Positions 26,524 through 35,266 of a stretch of DNA of 64,000 nucleotides are shown piece by piece (the stretch's first letter is position 1; each line of letters begins with the position of its first letter). The translations under genes and the position numbers were made by a program. The notes below the pieces were generated by a model. It did not search any database, had not been told where the DNA came from, and was given only the letters and a program-made list of their open reading frames with translations. The stretch comes from Rhizobacter sp. (GTDB lineage: Bacteria > Pseudomonadota > Gammaproteobacteria > Burkholderiales > Burkholderiaceae_C), in assembly GCA_019635355.1 (NCBI GenBank), contig JAHBZQ010000001.1:3410001-3474000 (forward strand). Direction: 5' to 3'.

Positions 26524-27729
26524 TCAGACGACACGCGAAGGTGGCATGTCTTTCCATTCGGCTTGTGCCTTGCCCCACAGGTACTTCAGGACGGGGCTGC
26601 CCGCCGGCATCGGGCCGGGACTGCCGATGAGGTGATAAGGGCACGCCTTCACGTTGCGGTCCAGGGGCTGTCGCTCAGGGTCGAAGTCCTCCCGGCCCGT
26701 CAATGCCGCACCGTCGAAACTGCGCTCGGTCCAGGTGCCGGCGGACGTGAAGCGCGCGAGGGCGTACTCCGCAAGCGTGACGCCCAGCAGGCGCCCGGCC
26801 ATGCTGTCGATGGGGAAGTGCACGCCGGCCACCACGCGGTTGGTCGCGATGCGCGCGGCCTGCCGATCGAGCTGGGCGGTGATGGCCGTGTCTTGGTTGG
26901 GATCGAGCTTCAACAGCGCCTTGAGCACGGTGGCGACGATGTAGGCCTGCGTCGCATGGCCGCTGGGAAAGCTCCCATGCCCGGGCGTGGTGATCAGGGG
27001 CTGGACCTGCGGAGAAAGCTGATACGGGCGCCAGCAGCCCAGCTCGTGCTTGAAGCGCATCTCCACGTACACCGCGAGCTGCAAGACGATGTTGATCAAC
27101 TCCAGGGTGCGCTTCACGCGCTGCGGCTGAAGCGGCAGCACCGAGCCCCAGAAGGCGTACTGCGGATCGATCTGGGCCAGGATCTCCGCCGCGCGGTCGT
27201 CCCGGAGTTCAGCCCAGTCCAGAACCGGCTTGATCTGCCGTGCAAACACCGTTGGAGACGCGCGCTGGATGGTCACCACCGGCCTGGCCGCAAAGCTGCC
27301 GCCTTGTTGCTGCGCGAGGTAAGACAGCTGCAAGCCCTTGCGCTGAGCCGTGTACTCAAAGTGCAAAGGCGACACGAGTTCTTGAATGCCCACATAGGCC
27401 CGCACCCAGGGCTCCCAGCGCTCAAGCTCGGTGTCACGCCCAACCTTCGGCAGCGGGAAGGTACGGGCCGCCCGATGGGCCGGATCAAACGTGGCGTCGC
27501 GGCTGGAGATCAGCGCCGACACCATCAGCGGCGAGGCATAGCCATCGGCCAGGCTGCCGACCCCACCCCCTCCGGCACCGCCGGCACCACCCGCGCCCCC
27601 GGCACCGCCCGCACCGCCCGCACCTCCGGCTCCGCCGGCTCCACCGGCACCGCCGATCACAGCCGCACCGCCCGCCGCACCCATGGCCGATTGCAAGAGA
27701 TGACGTGAGAAATGCTGCTTGGAATACAT
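26524..27729 (-). CDS. PAP2/vanadium haloperoxidase-fold protein with GGA repeat
   Basis: The 401-residue protein has the three motifs shared by vanadium haloperoxidases and PAP2 acid phosphatases: K227-x6-R234-P235, PSGH at 255-258, and R298-x5-H304-x3-D308. The overall size and the helical region before the motifs resemble bacterial vanadium-dependent haloperoxidase-like proteins more than membrane PAP2 enzymes. Before the domain lies a run of nine GGA triplets (residues 26-52), unusual for this family. It sits between a cyclase-TPR gene and a subtilase in one minus-strand cassette. Whether it is a halogenating enzyme or a phosphatase cannot be decided from sequence. Confidence 0.8.
   Translation of the reverse strand: MYSKQHFSRHLLQSAMGAAGGAAVIGGAGGAGGAGGAGGAGGAGGAGGAGGAGGGGVGSLADGYASPLMVSALISSRDATFDPAHRAARTFPLPKVGRDTELERWEPWVRAYVGIQELVSPLHFEYTAQRKGLQLSYLAQQQGGSFAARPVVTIQRASPTVFARQIKPVLDWAELRDDRAAEILAQIDPQYAFWGSVLPLQPQRVKRTLELINIVLQLAVYVEMRFKHELGCWRPYQLSPQVQPLITTPGHGSFPSGHATQAYIVATVLKALLKLDPNQDTAITAQLDRQAARIATNRVVAGVHFPIDSMAGRLLGVTLAEYALARFTSAGTWTERSFDGAALTGREDFDPERQPLDRNVKACPYHLIGSPGPMPAGSPVLKYLWGKAQAEWKDMPPSRVV
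27574..27654 (-). repeat. Nine-unit GGA-coding repeat
   Basis: Nine consecutive 9-base units encode Gly-Gly-Ala in the haloperoxidase-like protein. Third-codon bases vary between units, so the repeat is old enough to have diverged or is kept at the protein level. Copy number could vary by slippage without breaking the frame. Confidence 0.8.
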
Positions 27730-27771
27730 GGGGCCTCCTCCTCGAAATCGATGTGTCGTGAAAAGCCGCGC

Positions 27772-29595
27772 TCAGTCCGGCAGCCCGGCCCGGCGCAACG
27801 CGTCGGCCCAGGTGTGGCCTGTCTCGTAGGCCGCAGCCGGGGTGCGGGCCAGGTAGGACCGAACCGTGAGCCCGCGCTCGGATTCGCGCAGCACACGCAT
27901 CCAGTTGCGCGCTTCGTCCATCTGCCCGAGCTGCGAATGCGAGATGGCCAGCACCCTCAGCGTGGAGCTGTGTGATCGATTGGCCCGCAACGAACGCAAG
28001 GCCAGCTCGATGGCCCGCTCGTAGTCATGGGCGGACATCGCCGCCGTGGCGGCCAGCGAGTCGTGGTAATAGCGCAGCGGGTCAAGCGGCGACAGCGCCA
28101 AGGCCTGCCGGGCGCTGGCCACCGCTTTCTCTCCCTCGCCCTTGAAGGCATAAGACACGCTGGCAAACAACCAGGCCAGCGACTCGTTGGGGTTGGCAGC
28201 CAGCGCCTCGTCGTAGCGTTGCAGCGCGTGATCGAGATCCTTCTGCATGTGGCAGCGCACGAAGCCTTCGATGGCCAGCGCCAGGGCGCAATCGGGGTCG
28301 TCGTTGAGTGCACGCTGCGTCTGCTCGATCGCCTCGCGGGCTTGCGCGTGCTCGTCATCGGCCCAGCCACGCGTCACCCTCAGCACATACCACTTGGCCA
28401 ACCAGGCCCGAGGCGTGGGCGCATGGGGGTTGCGGCTCACCAGATGCTCGAGCATCTCGCGCACCCGCTCGAAATCTGCGCGTGACGCCCGGTGCATCAG
28501 CGAGATGGAGCCCAGGAGCAGCGAGTGGCTGGCCAGGGTGGGCAAGGCATGCGACCTGACCAGCCGTGCCTCGGCTTCGAGTACCGAGCGGGCCACGCCG
28601 TCGCGGATGCGCTGGATCGCCTCGCTCTGGGGTTGCAGCGGATCGAGCGGCCCGACCACGATGCGGTCGGCCCAGACCACGCTGGCCGACGCGGTGTCGG
28701 CCAGCTCCGCCGCGATGCTGAGCGAGCTTGCGGACGCGTGGTATGAGCCACTCAGCACGTAGTTGGCGCCCAGCACGTTCGCGACCTGCGCAGGTGTGGA
28801 TTTCCGGCCCTTGAGTGCGGCGGTCGACAGCCGGGAGATCACATGGATCAAGGCCTCGCCGGAGATCTGCGCAATCACGCCATCGGCAATCACGTCACCC
28901 AGAACATCCATGCCCGCATCACCGCCCAGGCAATCGAAGGGAATGACCGCGATGGCGGGCAAACCGATGCGCGAACCGCCCTGCGCCTGGCCGACCACGG
29001 GCCGCGGACCCGCCACACCCAGGCGAAAGGCTCGCACGGGCTTTTGCACATGCTTCACATGGCAATCGCCCAGGTCCTCGACGTCGGCATCGAGCCCTGG
29101 CACCAACTGGTCCCGGACCGGCGCCGACACGACGATTTCCCCCGGCCCCGCCAGCGACGTCAGCCGCGCGGCGAGGTTCACGCCGCTGCCATAGATATCG
29201 TGCGCGTCGACGATCACATCGGCCGCATGCACCCCAATGCGCAGGCACATCCACTCCTGGGGAGGCCGGCTGGCGTTATAGGGCTGGATCGCTTGCTGCA
29301 TGGCCAGGGCGCATTGGACGGCGGGCGGAACGTTTCCGAACTCGAGCATCAATCCGTCACCCAGGCTCTTGACCAGGCGCCCCCCATGTTCGGGCAGCAG
29401 CCGGATCACCACCTCGCCCACGAACGCCTGCCAGCGGTGCACCGTGTCTTCTTCGTCCTGCTCCATCAGCCGGACGGACTCCACCACGTCGACCACGACA
29501 ACCGTGCGAGAGACCCGCTGCAAGGCAGGCCAGGGCGTTTCGGATTGATTCGCCGACATGGTGGATTTGCGGCTCGCGCGGGGCATCCTCCGCAT
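27772..29595 (-). CDS. Class III adenylate/guanylate cyclase-domain protein with TPR region
   Basis: The 607-residue protein begins with a class III nucleotide cyclase catalytic domain (about 27-200). The metal-binding aspartates are in VVVVDVVES and SLGDGLMLEF. A TolB/FlgO-like domain follows (PAIAVIPFDCLGGDAGMDVLGD, about 215-340), then TPR-like helical repeats to the C-terminus, such as ALALAIEGFVRCHMQKDLDHAL. This architecture is common in signalling cyclases. It leads a three-gene cassette and probably regulates or senses for it. The start is uncertain: ATG codons at 29595, 29586 and 29559 are all possible and none has a clear ribosome-binding site. Confidence 0.82.
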   Translation of the reverse strand: MRRMPRASRKSTMSANQSETPWPALQRVSRTVVVVDVVESVRLMEQDEEDTVHRWQAFVGEVVIRLLPEHGGRLVKSLGDGLMLEFGNVPPAVQCALAMQQAIQPYNASRPPQEWMCLRIGVHAADVIVDAHDIYGSGVNLAARLTSLAGPGEIVVSAPVRDQLVPGLDADVEDLGDCHVKHVQKPVRAFRLGVAGPRPVVGQAQGGSRIGLPAIAVIPFDCLGGDAGMDVLGDVIADGVIAQISGEALIHVISRLSTAALKGRKSTPAQVANVLGANYVLSGSYHASASSLSIAAELADTASASVVWADRIVVGPLDPLQPQSEAIQRIRDGVARSVLEAEARLVRSHALPTLASHSLLLGSISLMHRASRADFERVREMLEHLVSRNPHAPTPRAWLAKWYVLRVTRGWADDEHAQAREAIEQTQRALNDDPDCALALAIEGFVRCHMQKDLDHALQRYDEALAANPNESLAWLFASVSYAFKGEGEKAVASARQALALSPLDPLRYYHDSLAATAAMSAHDYERAIELALRSLRANRSHSSTLRVLAISHSQLGQMDEARNWMRVLRESERGLTVRSYLARTPAAAYETGHTWADALRRAGLPD

Positions 29596-29684
29596 TGAGG
29601 ACGTGGCACGCTACAGCAAGAAGTTAGCCAGCCGGAACCGCTGAATCCCGGGGGTGGGGCCCGCCGGGGAGGCGGGCGAAGGGC

Positions 29685-30629
29685 TCAGCCCTTGGCCGGC
29701 GCCGACGCCGCCTTCGGCGGCTCGAAGCGCTGATCGGGCTTGGGCGCCCTGGCGTAGAGGCCTTCCACCTTGGGCAGGGCCATCTCGATGTCGCGGATGC
29801 GGGTCGGCCCCGAGGGGTGGGTCGAGAGGAACTGGGGCGGCGCGCCCTTGCTCGCCTGGCCCATCTTGTTCCACAGGCTCACGCCGGCGCGCGGGTTGTA
29901 GCCGGCGCGCGCGGCGAGCTCCATTCCCACGAGGTCGGCTTCCGACTCGTCTTCACGGCCGAACTTGAGGGTGAGCAGCTGGCCGCCCAGGTCGGCGGCC
30001 ATGCGGCCGGCGTTGCCGAGGCCGAAGATGGCAGCACCGAGCTCAATGGCGCCCCGCGTGGCGAGCGTCTTGCCCATGCGCTCGCGCGCATGCTCGCGCA
30101 GGGCGTGGGCCATTTCGTGGCCCATGATCATCGCGACCTCGTCGTCGTTGAGCTGCAGCTGCTGCAGGATGCCGTAGTAGAAGGCGATTTTGCCGCCGGG
30201 CATGCAGAAGGCGTTGATCTGCTGCGAGCCGAGCAGGTTGATCTCCCACTTCCACGACTTGGCGCGCGGGTTCCACTCGTCGGTGAACGGGATGATGCGC
30301 GAGGCAATGGCGCGCAGGCGGATGACCTGCGGGTGGTTGTCGGGCGCGAGCGCCTTCTTCTCGGCCGCCTGCTGCTTCATGGCCGCGTATTGCGACTGCG
30401 CCGCGCCTTCGACCTGGTCGGCCGACACGAATTTGGAGAACTGCGATTCCTTGCCGACCTCGACACCCTCGCGGGCCCAGGCCGGCACGGCGGCGAGGCC
30501 GGCGCCTGCGGCCAGCGCGCCGGTGAAGAGGCGACGGCGGTGACGGAAGCAGCCGCAGCCCTGCGGGTGCCCTTCGGGCGACAGGGGAGGTTCAGGCAGG
30601 TCGGCGTCGTGTCGGAAGTGGGTGGTCAT
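29685..30629 (-). CDS. M48-family metalloprotease with twin-arginine-like signal
   Basis: The 314-residue protein has the zinc motif HEMAHALREH in the middle and the downstream glutamate in EDESEADLVGMELA, as in Oma1/BepA-like M48 peptidases. The N-terminus has RHRRRLFTGALAAGAGLAAVPAWA-like content (residues about 25-50), resembling a Tat or Sec signal, which places the enzyme in the periplasm. Family members degrade misassembled outer-membrane proteins. It lies 68 bases after the AmpG-like gene on the same strand. The ATG at 30629 has only a weak ribosome-binding site. Confidence 0.87.
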   Translation of the reverse strand: MTTHFRHDADLPEPPLSPEGHPQGCGCFRHRRRLFTGALAAGAGLAAVPAWAREGVEVGKESQFSKFVSADQVEGAAQSQYAAMKQQAAEKKALAPDNHPQVIRLRAIASRIIPFTDEWNPRAKSWKWEINLLGSQQINAFCMPGGKIAFYYGILQQLQLNDDEVAMIMGHEMAHALREHARERMGKTLATRGAIELGAAIFGLGNAGRMAADLGGQLLTLKFGREDESEADLVGMELAARAGYNPRAGVSLWNKMGQASKGAPPQFLSTHPSGPTRIRDIEMALPKVEGLYARAPKPDQRFEPPKAASAPAKG

Positions 30630-30697
30630 GGCGTCTCGGATCACGAAGGGCAAATGTTGTTCCCGGGGGCGCGGCTTCAAGCCCGGCCGTCGTTCGT

Positions 30698-32287
30698 TCA
30701 ATCGTCGGCCAGGGCGGCGCGCGGGTCGACTTCGAGCGCTTGCACCGGGCGGCGCAGCCACCACAGCATCACCAGCGCCGGGGCGGCCAGCACGGTGGAG
30801 AGGATGAAGAACGTGGGCCAGCCGATGGTCTCGGCCATCACCCCGGCCAGCGGGCCGACCCAGACCCGACCGACCGACGCGAAAGCCGACAGCAAGGCGT
30901 ACTGGGTGGCGGTGAAGCGCTGGTTGCACAGGCCCATCAGGAAGGCGACGAAGGCGGCCGTGCCCATGCCGCTCGCGATGTTCTCCGCCGCGATCACCAG
31001 GATCAGGCCGCCGTCGACGGGGGTCGCCTTGTCCAACCACACGAGATACCAGTCGAAGGCCGGCACCACGAAGCCCGGCAGCACGCCCTTGCCGCTGACG
31101 GCGAGCCACCAGAAGCCGAGGTTGCTCACCATCTGCAGCACCCCGAAGAGCATCAAGGCGCGCCAGAGGCCGAGCTTGAGCATGAGCACGCCGCCCAGCA
31201 GCGCCCCGCCGATGGTGAGCCACAGGCCGATCAGCTTGTTGGCCACGCCGAACTCCGCCTGCGTGAAGGCCATCGACTGCAAGAGGAAGGGCGTCATCAG
31301 CGAGCCGGCAAACGCATCGCCGAGCTTGTAGAGCACGATGAAGCCGAGGAAGGCCCCGGCGCCGGGCTGGCTGAAGTAGCTGCGCAAGCCGCCGAGCAGG
31401 GTCTCGAAGCGCAGCGCGCGCGCCACCCAGGCGGCCAGCGGCAGGGTGAGCCCGACGCCCAGCACCAGCACGAGCAGCTGCGTCCACTTGGCCTGCAGCG
31501 CCGGCGACAGGGTGCTCGTGGCCCACAGAGGCGCCAGCAACGCCTTGGCGACGGTGGGCCCGAGGCGGTCGGTGAGCACCACGCCGGCGGCCACGGCCAG
31601 CAGCACACCCAGGAAGCCGAGCAGGTCGCGCCGCGCCGCGCTGGTGGGCTTGAGCGTGGCGTCGACCTTCGGCAGAAAGAGCAGCGACACCACCGCCGCC
31701 CCCACCATCAACCAGGCCATCACGCGGTAGACCTCGGGCCAGGTCCAGTGGCCGCCCTGCGTGGGGTCGGCCCAGATGAAGGCGATGCCGCCCGAGAAGA
31801 TCATCGCCAGCCGGTAGCCCAGCACGCTGGTCGATGCGCCCAGGCCGCGCTCGCGCGCGGGCAGGAGGTCGGTGCGGTAGGCGTCGATGACGATGTCCTG
31901 CGAGGCCGAGATGAAGGCCACCAGCACCGCGAGCAGCGCAAAGAGGCGGATCGACGCCGTCGGCGAGGTGCTCGACATCCACCACAGCGCGAGCGCGAGC
32001 GCCAGCTGCGTCACCACCAGCCAGCCGCGGCGCCGCCCGAGCCAGGGCAGCTCGAAGCGGTCCATCAGCGGCGCCCAGAGGAACTTGAAGGTGTAGGGCA
32101 GGCCGACCACGCTCAGGAAGCCGATGGTGGCGATGTCGACCTTGGACAGGCTCAGCCAGGCCTGCATGGCCTGGCCGGTGAGCGCGAGCGGCAGCCCGGA
32201 GGCGAAGCCCAGCACGGCCACGACGATCAGGCGTCGCCAGGCATCGAGGCGCGCGTGCAGGGGCTGGGGAGGCGCGGAAACAGGCAT
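30698..32287 (-). CDS. ampG: AmpG-like muropeptide permease (MFS)
   Basis: The 529-residue protein has about 12-14 membrane segments and AmpG-type signatures: GFASGLPLALTG in the first helix, VGLPYTFKFLWAPLMDRF and SQDIVIDAYRTDLL. AmpG imports anhydro-muropeptides from the periplasm for wall recycling and influences beta-lactamase induction. It is followed by the M48 protease and preceded by an M14 peptidase of the murein-peptide type, consistent with a small wall-turnover cluster. I cannot exclude a related MFS substrate, but the motifs are specific. Confidence 0.88.
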   Translation of the reverse strand: MPVSAPPQPLHARLDAWRRLIVVAVLGFASGLPLALTGQAMQAWLSLSKVDIATIGFLSVVGLPYTFKFLWAPLMDRFELPWLGRRRGWLVVTQLALALALWWMSSTSPTASIRLFALLAVLVAFISASQDIVIDAYRTDLLPARERGLGASTSVLGYRLAMIFSGGIAFIWADPTQGGHWTWPEVYRVMAWLMVGAAVVSLLFLPKVDATLKPTSAARRDLLGFLGVLLAVAAGVVLTDRLGPTVAKALLAPLWATSTLSPALQAKWTQLLVLVLGVGLTLPLAAWVARALRFETLLGGLRSYFSQPGAGAFLGFIVLYKLGDAFAGSLMTPFLLQSMAFTQAEFGVANKLIGLWLTIGGALLGGVLMLKLGLWRALMLFGVLQMVSNLGFWWLAVSGKGVLPGFVVPAFDWYLVWLDKATPVDGGLILVIAAENIASGMGTAAFVAFLMGLCNQRFTATQYALLSAFASVGRVWVGPLAGVMAETIGWPTFFILSTVLAAPALVMLWWLRRPVQALEVDPRAALADD

Positions 32288-32326
32288 GTGGCGGCGATTC
32301 TAGGAATGCGTGTGTCGCGGCGCGCC

Positions 32327-33187
32327 TCAGCGCTCGCCGGGCTGGAAGCGCTGGTCGACCCAGCGCAGCAGGTCGCGCCACATCTGCCGCATCTCGGTGT
32401 CGGTGGGCGCACGCAGCGCATTCGGCAACTCGATGGTCACCACCGGCACACCCTTGTGCACGCCGCCGTAGTGGCCCAGCGAGCCGGGGAAGATGCCCAC
32501 CCGCTCGAGCTCGAGCCGGCCCAGGCGCTGCGGTGGTTCGCGCGGGCCGTCGTAGTCGAGCACGCCGTAGGGCGCGTGCACGCTCACGATGAGGTCGGGC
32601 TTCCACGCGCTGATGGTCTCGACGAGAAAGCGGCTCTCCGGCTCCGACAGCGCCGCACGGCCCGGGTAGCGGCGTGGGTCGCGGCGGGTGCGCTTTTCCC
32701 AGTACACCGGCGCCTCCTGGGCCCAGCGCGGGGTGGGGAAGTTGCGGTTGAGGTCGACCCGGTTGGCGTTGACGCGGGTCGGCTTGGGCAGCATCAGCCC
32801 GTCGGGGTTGAGGGCCGGCACGAAGCGCCAGTCGAGCCCGTGCGGCGCCAGGCCGGCCTGGGCGATCCAGTGGAAGACAAGCGACGACGACGACAGCTCG
32901 TCGCCGTGGATGCCACCCACCACCAGCACCCGCCGCGGCACCGTGGGCGCCGGGCCGACCCAGGGCGCGGCATCGTCGCCGCGCGCATGCACGTCGCGCC
33001 GGTACAGCGGTACGCCGCGCACCGACTGAGCGCCCGAGGGCACGAGCCGCGCCTCTTCACACAGGCCGCGGCTCACGCCGGGCAGGCGGCGCGACCAGTC
33101 GGCGCACTGCGGCACGGCCGCCGCCAGGCTGCTGGCGGCCAGAAGCGGGGCAGCAAGCCAAAACCGCGCCGGGCGTGAAGTTTTCAT
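32327..33187 (-). CDS. M14-family zinc carboxypeptidase, MpaA-like, exported
   Basis: The 286-residue protein has an N-terminal signal peptide (hydrophobic run ending SSLAAAVP, about residue 25) and then the M14 catalytic elements GGIHGDE (zinc His and Glu), NPDG, RVDLNRNFP, the third zinc ligand in SVHAPYG and the general base in TIELPNA. MpaA amidases cleave the gamma-D-Glu-Dap bond of murein peptides. The canonical enzyme is cytoplasmic, whereas this one looks exported. It is 39 bases upstream of ampG in the same direction, supporting a wall-peptide role. The ATG at 33187 is chosen because it starts the signal peptide. Confidence 0.85.
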   Translation of the reverse strand: MKTSRPARFWLAAPLLAASSLAAAVPQCADWSRRLPGVSRGLCEEARLVPSGAQSVRGVPLYRRDVHARGDDAAPWVGPAPTVPRRVLVVGGIHGDELSSSSLVFHWIAQAGLAPHGLDWRFVPALNPDGLMLPKPTRVNANRVDLNRNFPTPRWAQEAPVYWEKRTRRDPRRYPGRAALSEPESRFLVETISAWKPDLIVSVHAPYGVLDYDGPREPPQRLGRLELERVGIFPGSLGHYGGVHKGVPVVTIELPNALRAPTDTEMRQMWRDLLRWVDQRFQPGER

Positions 33188-33230
33188 GGCGGCGGCAGTG
33201 TAGGGGCTCGCTTGCCCCCCTGTATGGGAG

Positions 33231-33260
33231 TTGGCCTTGTCGGAAAGGGTCCGCCACAAT
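33231..33260 (+). promoter_or_regulatory. Candidate promoter of the flavin reductase gene
   Basis: TTGGCC at 33231-33236 and CACAAT at 33255-33260 are separated by 18 bases. The ATG follows six bases after the -10, so the message would be leaderless or nearly so. No Shine-Dalgarno is visible before the ATG, which fits. Confidence 0.4.
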
Positions 33261-33266
33261 GCCCGA

Positions 33267-33776
33267 ATGACCGCCTTGCTGCGCCCGCTCACCCCCGCCT
33301 TTTCCTCGCAGGAATTCCGCACGGCGCTGGGCGCATTTGCCACCGGCGTGACGATCGTCACCGCACTCGACGCCACCGGCCGCCCCATCGGCCTCACGGC
33401 CAATTCATTCAACTCGGTCTCGCTGTCGCCGCCCCTCGTGTTGTGGAGCCTGTCGCGCCGTGCGGGTTCACTGCCGGCGTTCAGCGGCGGCTCGCACTAC
33501 GCGATCAACATCCTCGCCGCCGACCAGCGCGCGCTGGCCGAGCGTTTCGCCTCGAAAGACGTGGACCGTTTCGCCGGCCTGGCCTTCCGCCAGGGTGCGG
33601 GCGGTGCGCCGGTGCTCGAAGGCAGCGCCGCGGTGTTCGAGTGCTTCAACCGCAGCCAGTACGAAGAGGGCGACCACGTCATCTTCGTGGGCGAGGTCGA
33701 GCGCTGCGAGCGGCGCGAGGGCGCCCTGCCGCTCATCTACCACGGCGGGCGTTACTTCACCGAGCTGCCGCTTTAA
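33267..33776 (+). CDS. Flavin reductase-like FMN-binding protein
   Basis: The 169-residue protein matches the flavin reductase family that supplies reduced FMN or FAD to two-component monooxygenases. Conserved parts are FRTALGAFATGVTIVTA, GLTANSFNSVSLSPPLVLWSL and the closing YHGGRYF. No monooxygenase partner is adjacent, so its client is elsewhere. The ATG at 33267 gives the usual length; an in-frame start 36 bases upstream would read through the predicted -10 element. Confidence 0.88.
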   Translation: MTALLRPLTPAFSSQEFRTALGAFATGVTIVTALDATGRPIGLTANSFNSVSLSPPLVLWSLSRRAGSLPAFSGGSHYAINILAADQRALAERFASKDVDRFAGLAFRQGAGGAPVLEGSAAVFECFNRSQYEEGDHVIFVGEVERCERREGALPLIYHGGRYFTELPL

Positions 33777-33867
33777 CGACCGGCCAACCGGCCTGGTCGG
33801 GTGCTGCCCCGAGAGACGCACGGTCCACGGCCGGCCAGAATCGGCCGACCTCTTCAGCGAAGCTCCC

Positions 33868-35226
33868 ATGACCCTTCCTGTCTTGCCGCGCCGCTGGCTG
33901 GCGGCCGTTGCGCTTGCCTTCCTGTGGCCCACGGCCACCTTCTCGGCCGAACCGCTCCCGAGCGGCAACCTCCAGCGCGGCCCGATCGCCTTCGAGCTGG
34001 CCATCTACCTGCCCAAGGGCAGCAAGGCAACGGCCTTGCCCGCGCTGCGCCAGCGGCTGAACGCCTCGGGCATGCCGACGTGGGTCGACGCATTGCCGAA
34101 AACCGCCCCCACCGCGCCCGTCGTGCACGCCAGGCTGCTCGACACGGTGCAGAAGGATTACGCGCCGCCCAGTCTCGACATGCTGCAACGCTTCGGCCGC
34201 GGCCTCAGCCGCGACCAGGCCCAGGCGCTGCAGACGACCGAATACGCGCTCATCCTCCGCTTCGCGCACCCGACCCCGAACAACCTCACCGCGTACCGAG
34301 CCGCGCTGCAGCTGGCCGAGCAGGTCGCCCGCGACACCCAGGGCCTGCTGTGGGACGAAGAGACCCGCGAGGTGTTCACCCCCGATGCATGGCGCACGCG
34401 CCGCCTCGACAGCTGGTCGGGCGACATCCCCGACGCGGCCCTGCAAACCGTCATCCACGCCTACAAGGGCGACCAGCAGGTGCGCGCCATCACGCTCGGC
34501 ATGGTCAAGTTCGGCTTGCCCGACGTGGTGATCGACGACTTCTCCTGGTCGAACAACCGGCCGATGGGCAATCTCGTCAACGCCCTGGTGCAGGCGCTGG
34601 TGGAAGGCGCCACGCTCACGTCACCGGGCCAGTACGAGCTTGACCTGCGCAAGCTGCGCCATGCACCGGTGAGGGAGGCCCTGCTGCCCTCGCTCAAGTC
34701 CAACGCCAATGCCGTGGCACGGCTCACGCTCCGCAACGGCAAGCCCGAGTCGGGCGACCCCGACAACCGGCTGCTCGAAGTGAAGTTCGACCGCTACCCC
34801 GGGCCGGACCACTACGCCCGGCAGGATGCGCTCTTGAGCGCACTCTTCGGCAGCGAAGACGGCGTGACCCGCGTGAAGCACAACGAGGAGCTGCTCGCCG
34901 CCAGCGCTGCCGCGAAGAAGCACCTGCCCGCCCTGCGCGAGGCCTTCCGCAAGGGCCTGCAGCCGGGCGAATACATCCTGCTCAAGCTGCCCTTTGCCAC
35001 GCCCGCCGGCAGCAACGAATGGATGTGGGTCGAGGTGTTGAGCTGGGACGGCGACACGATCCGGGCGCTGCTGAAGAACGAGCCGGTCGACGTGCCGACG
35101 CTGCACGCCGGGCAGGAGGTGAAGGTCTCGCAAAGCAAGGTCTTCGACTACCTGCGCCGCTACCCCGACGGGCGCGACGAAGGCAACGAGACGGGCAGGA
35201 TCCTGCAGCGCATGCAGGGGCGCTGA
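33868..35226 (+). CDS. Exported protein with C-terminal DUF2314 domain
   Basis: The 452-residue protein has a signal peptide (about residues 1-30, ending TFSAEP). A large uncharacterised region follows, then a C-terminal DUF2314 domain at about 370-450 marked by PGEYILLKLPFATPAGSNEWMW-like content, LKNEPVDVPTLHAGQEV and a final FDYLRR. DUF2314 proteins (YegJ-like) have no established function. The DUF usually occurs alone as a short protein, so fusion to a long N-terminal region is notable. The ATG at 33868 is chosen because it begins the signal peptide. It is 91 bases downstream of the flavin reductase. Confidence 0.75.
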   Translation: MTLPVLPRRWLAAVALAFLWPTATFSAEPLPSGNLQRGPIAFELAIYLPKGSKATALPALRQRLNASGMPTWVDALPKTAPTAPVVHARLLDTVQKDYAPPSLDMLQRFGRGLSRDQAQALQTTEYALILRFAHPTPNNLTAYRAALQLAEQVARDTQGLLWDEETREVFTPDAWRTRRLDSWSGDIPDAALQTVIHAYKGDQQVRAITLGMVKFGLPDVVIDDFSWSNNRPMGNLVNALVQALVEGATLTSPGQYELDLRKLRHAPVREALLPSLKSNANAVARLTLRNGKPESGDPDNRLLEVKFDRYPGPDHYARQDALLSALFGSEDGVTRVKHNEELLAASAAAKKHLPALREAFRKGLQPGEYILLKLPFATPAGSNEWMWVEVLSWDGDTIRALLKNEPVDVPTLHAGQEVKVSQSKVFDYLRRYPDGRDEGNETGRILQRMQGR

Positions 35227-35266
35227 ACCCCGGCCGCCCAAGCGGCCACCGCCTTGCGCCCCGAAC

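Noticed and set aside
29685..32606. 973-residue reading of the M48 gene frame
   Set aside because: The frame upstream of 30629 is a shadow of the AmpG-like gene; the protease needs only the last 314 residues.
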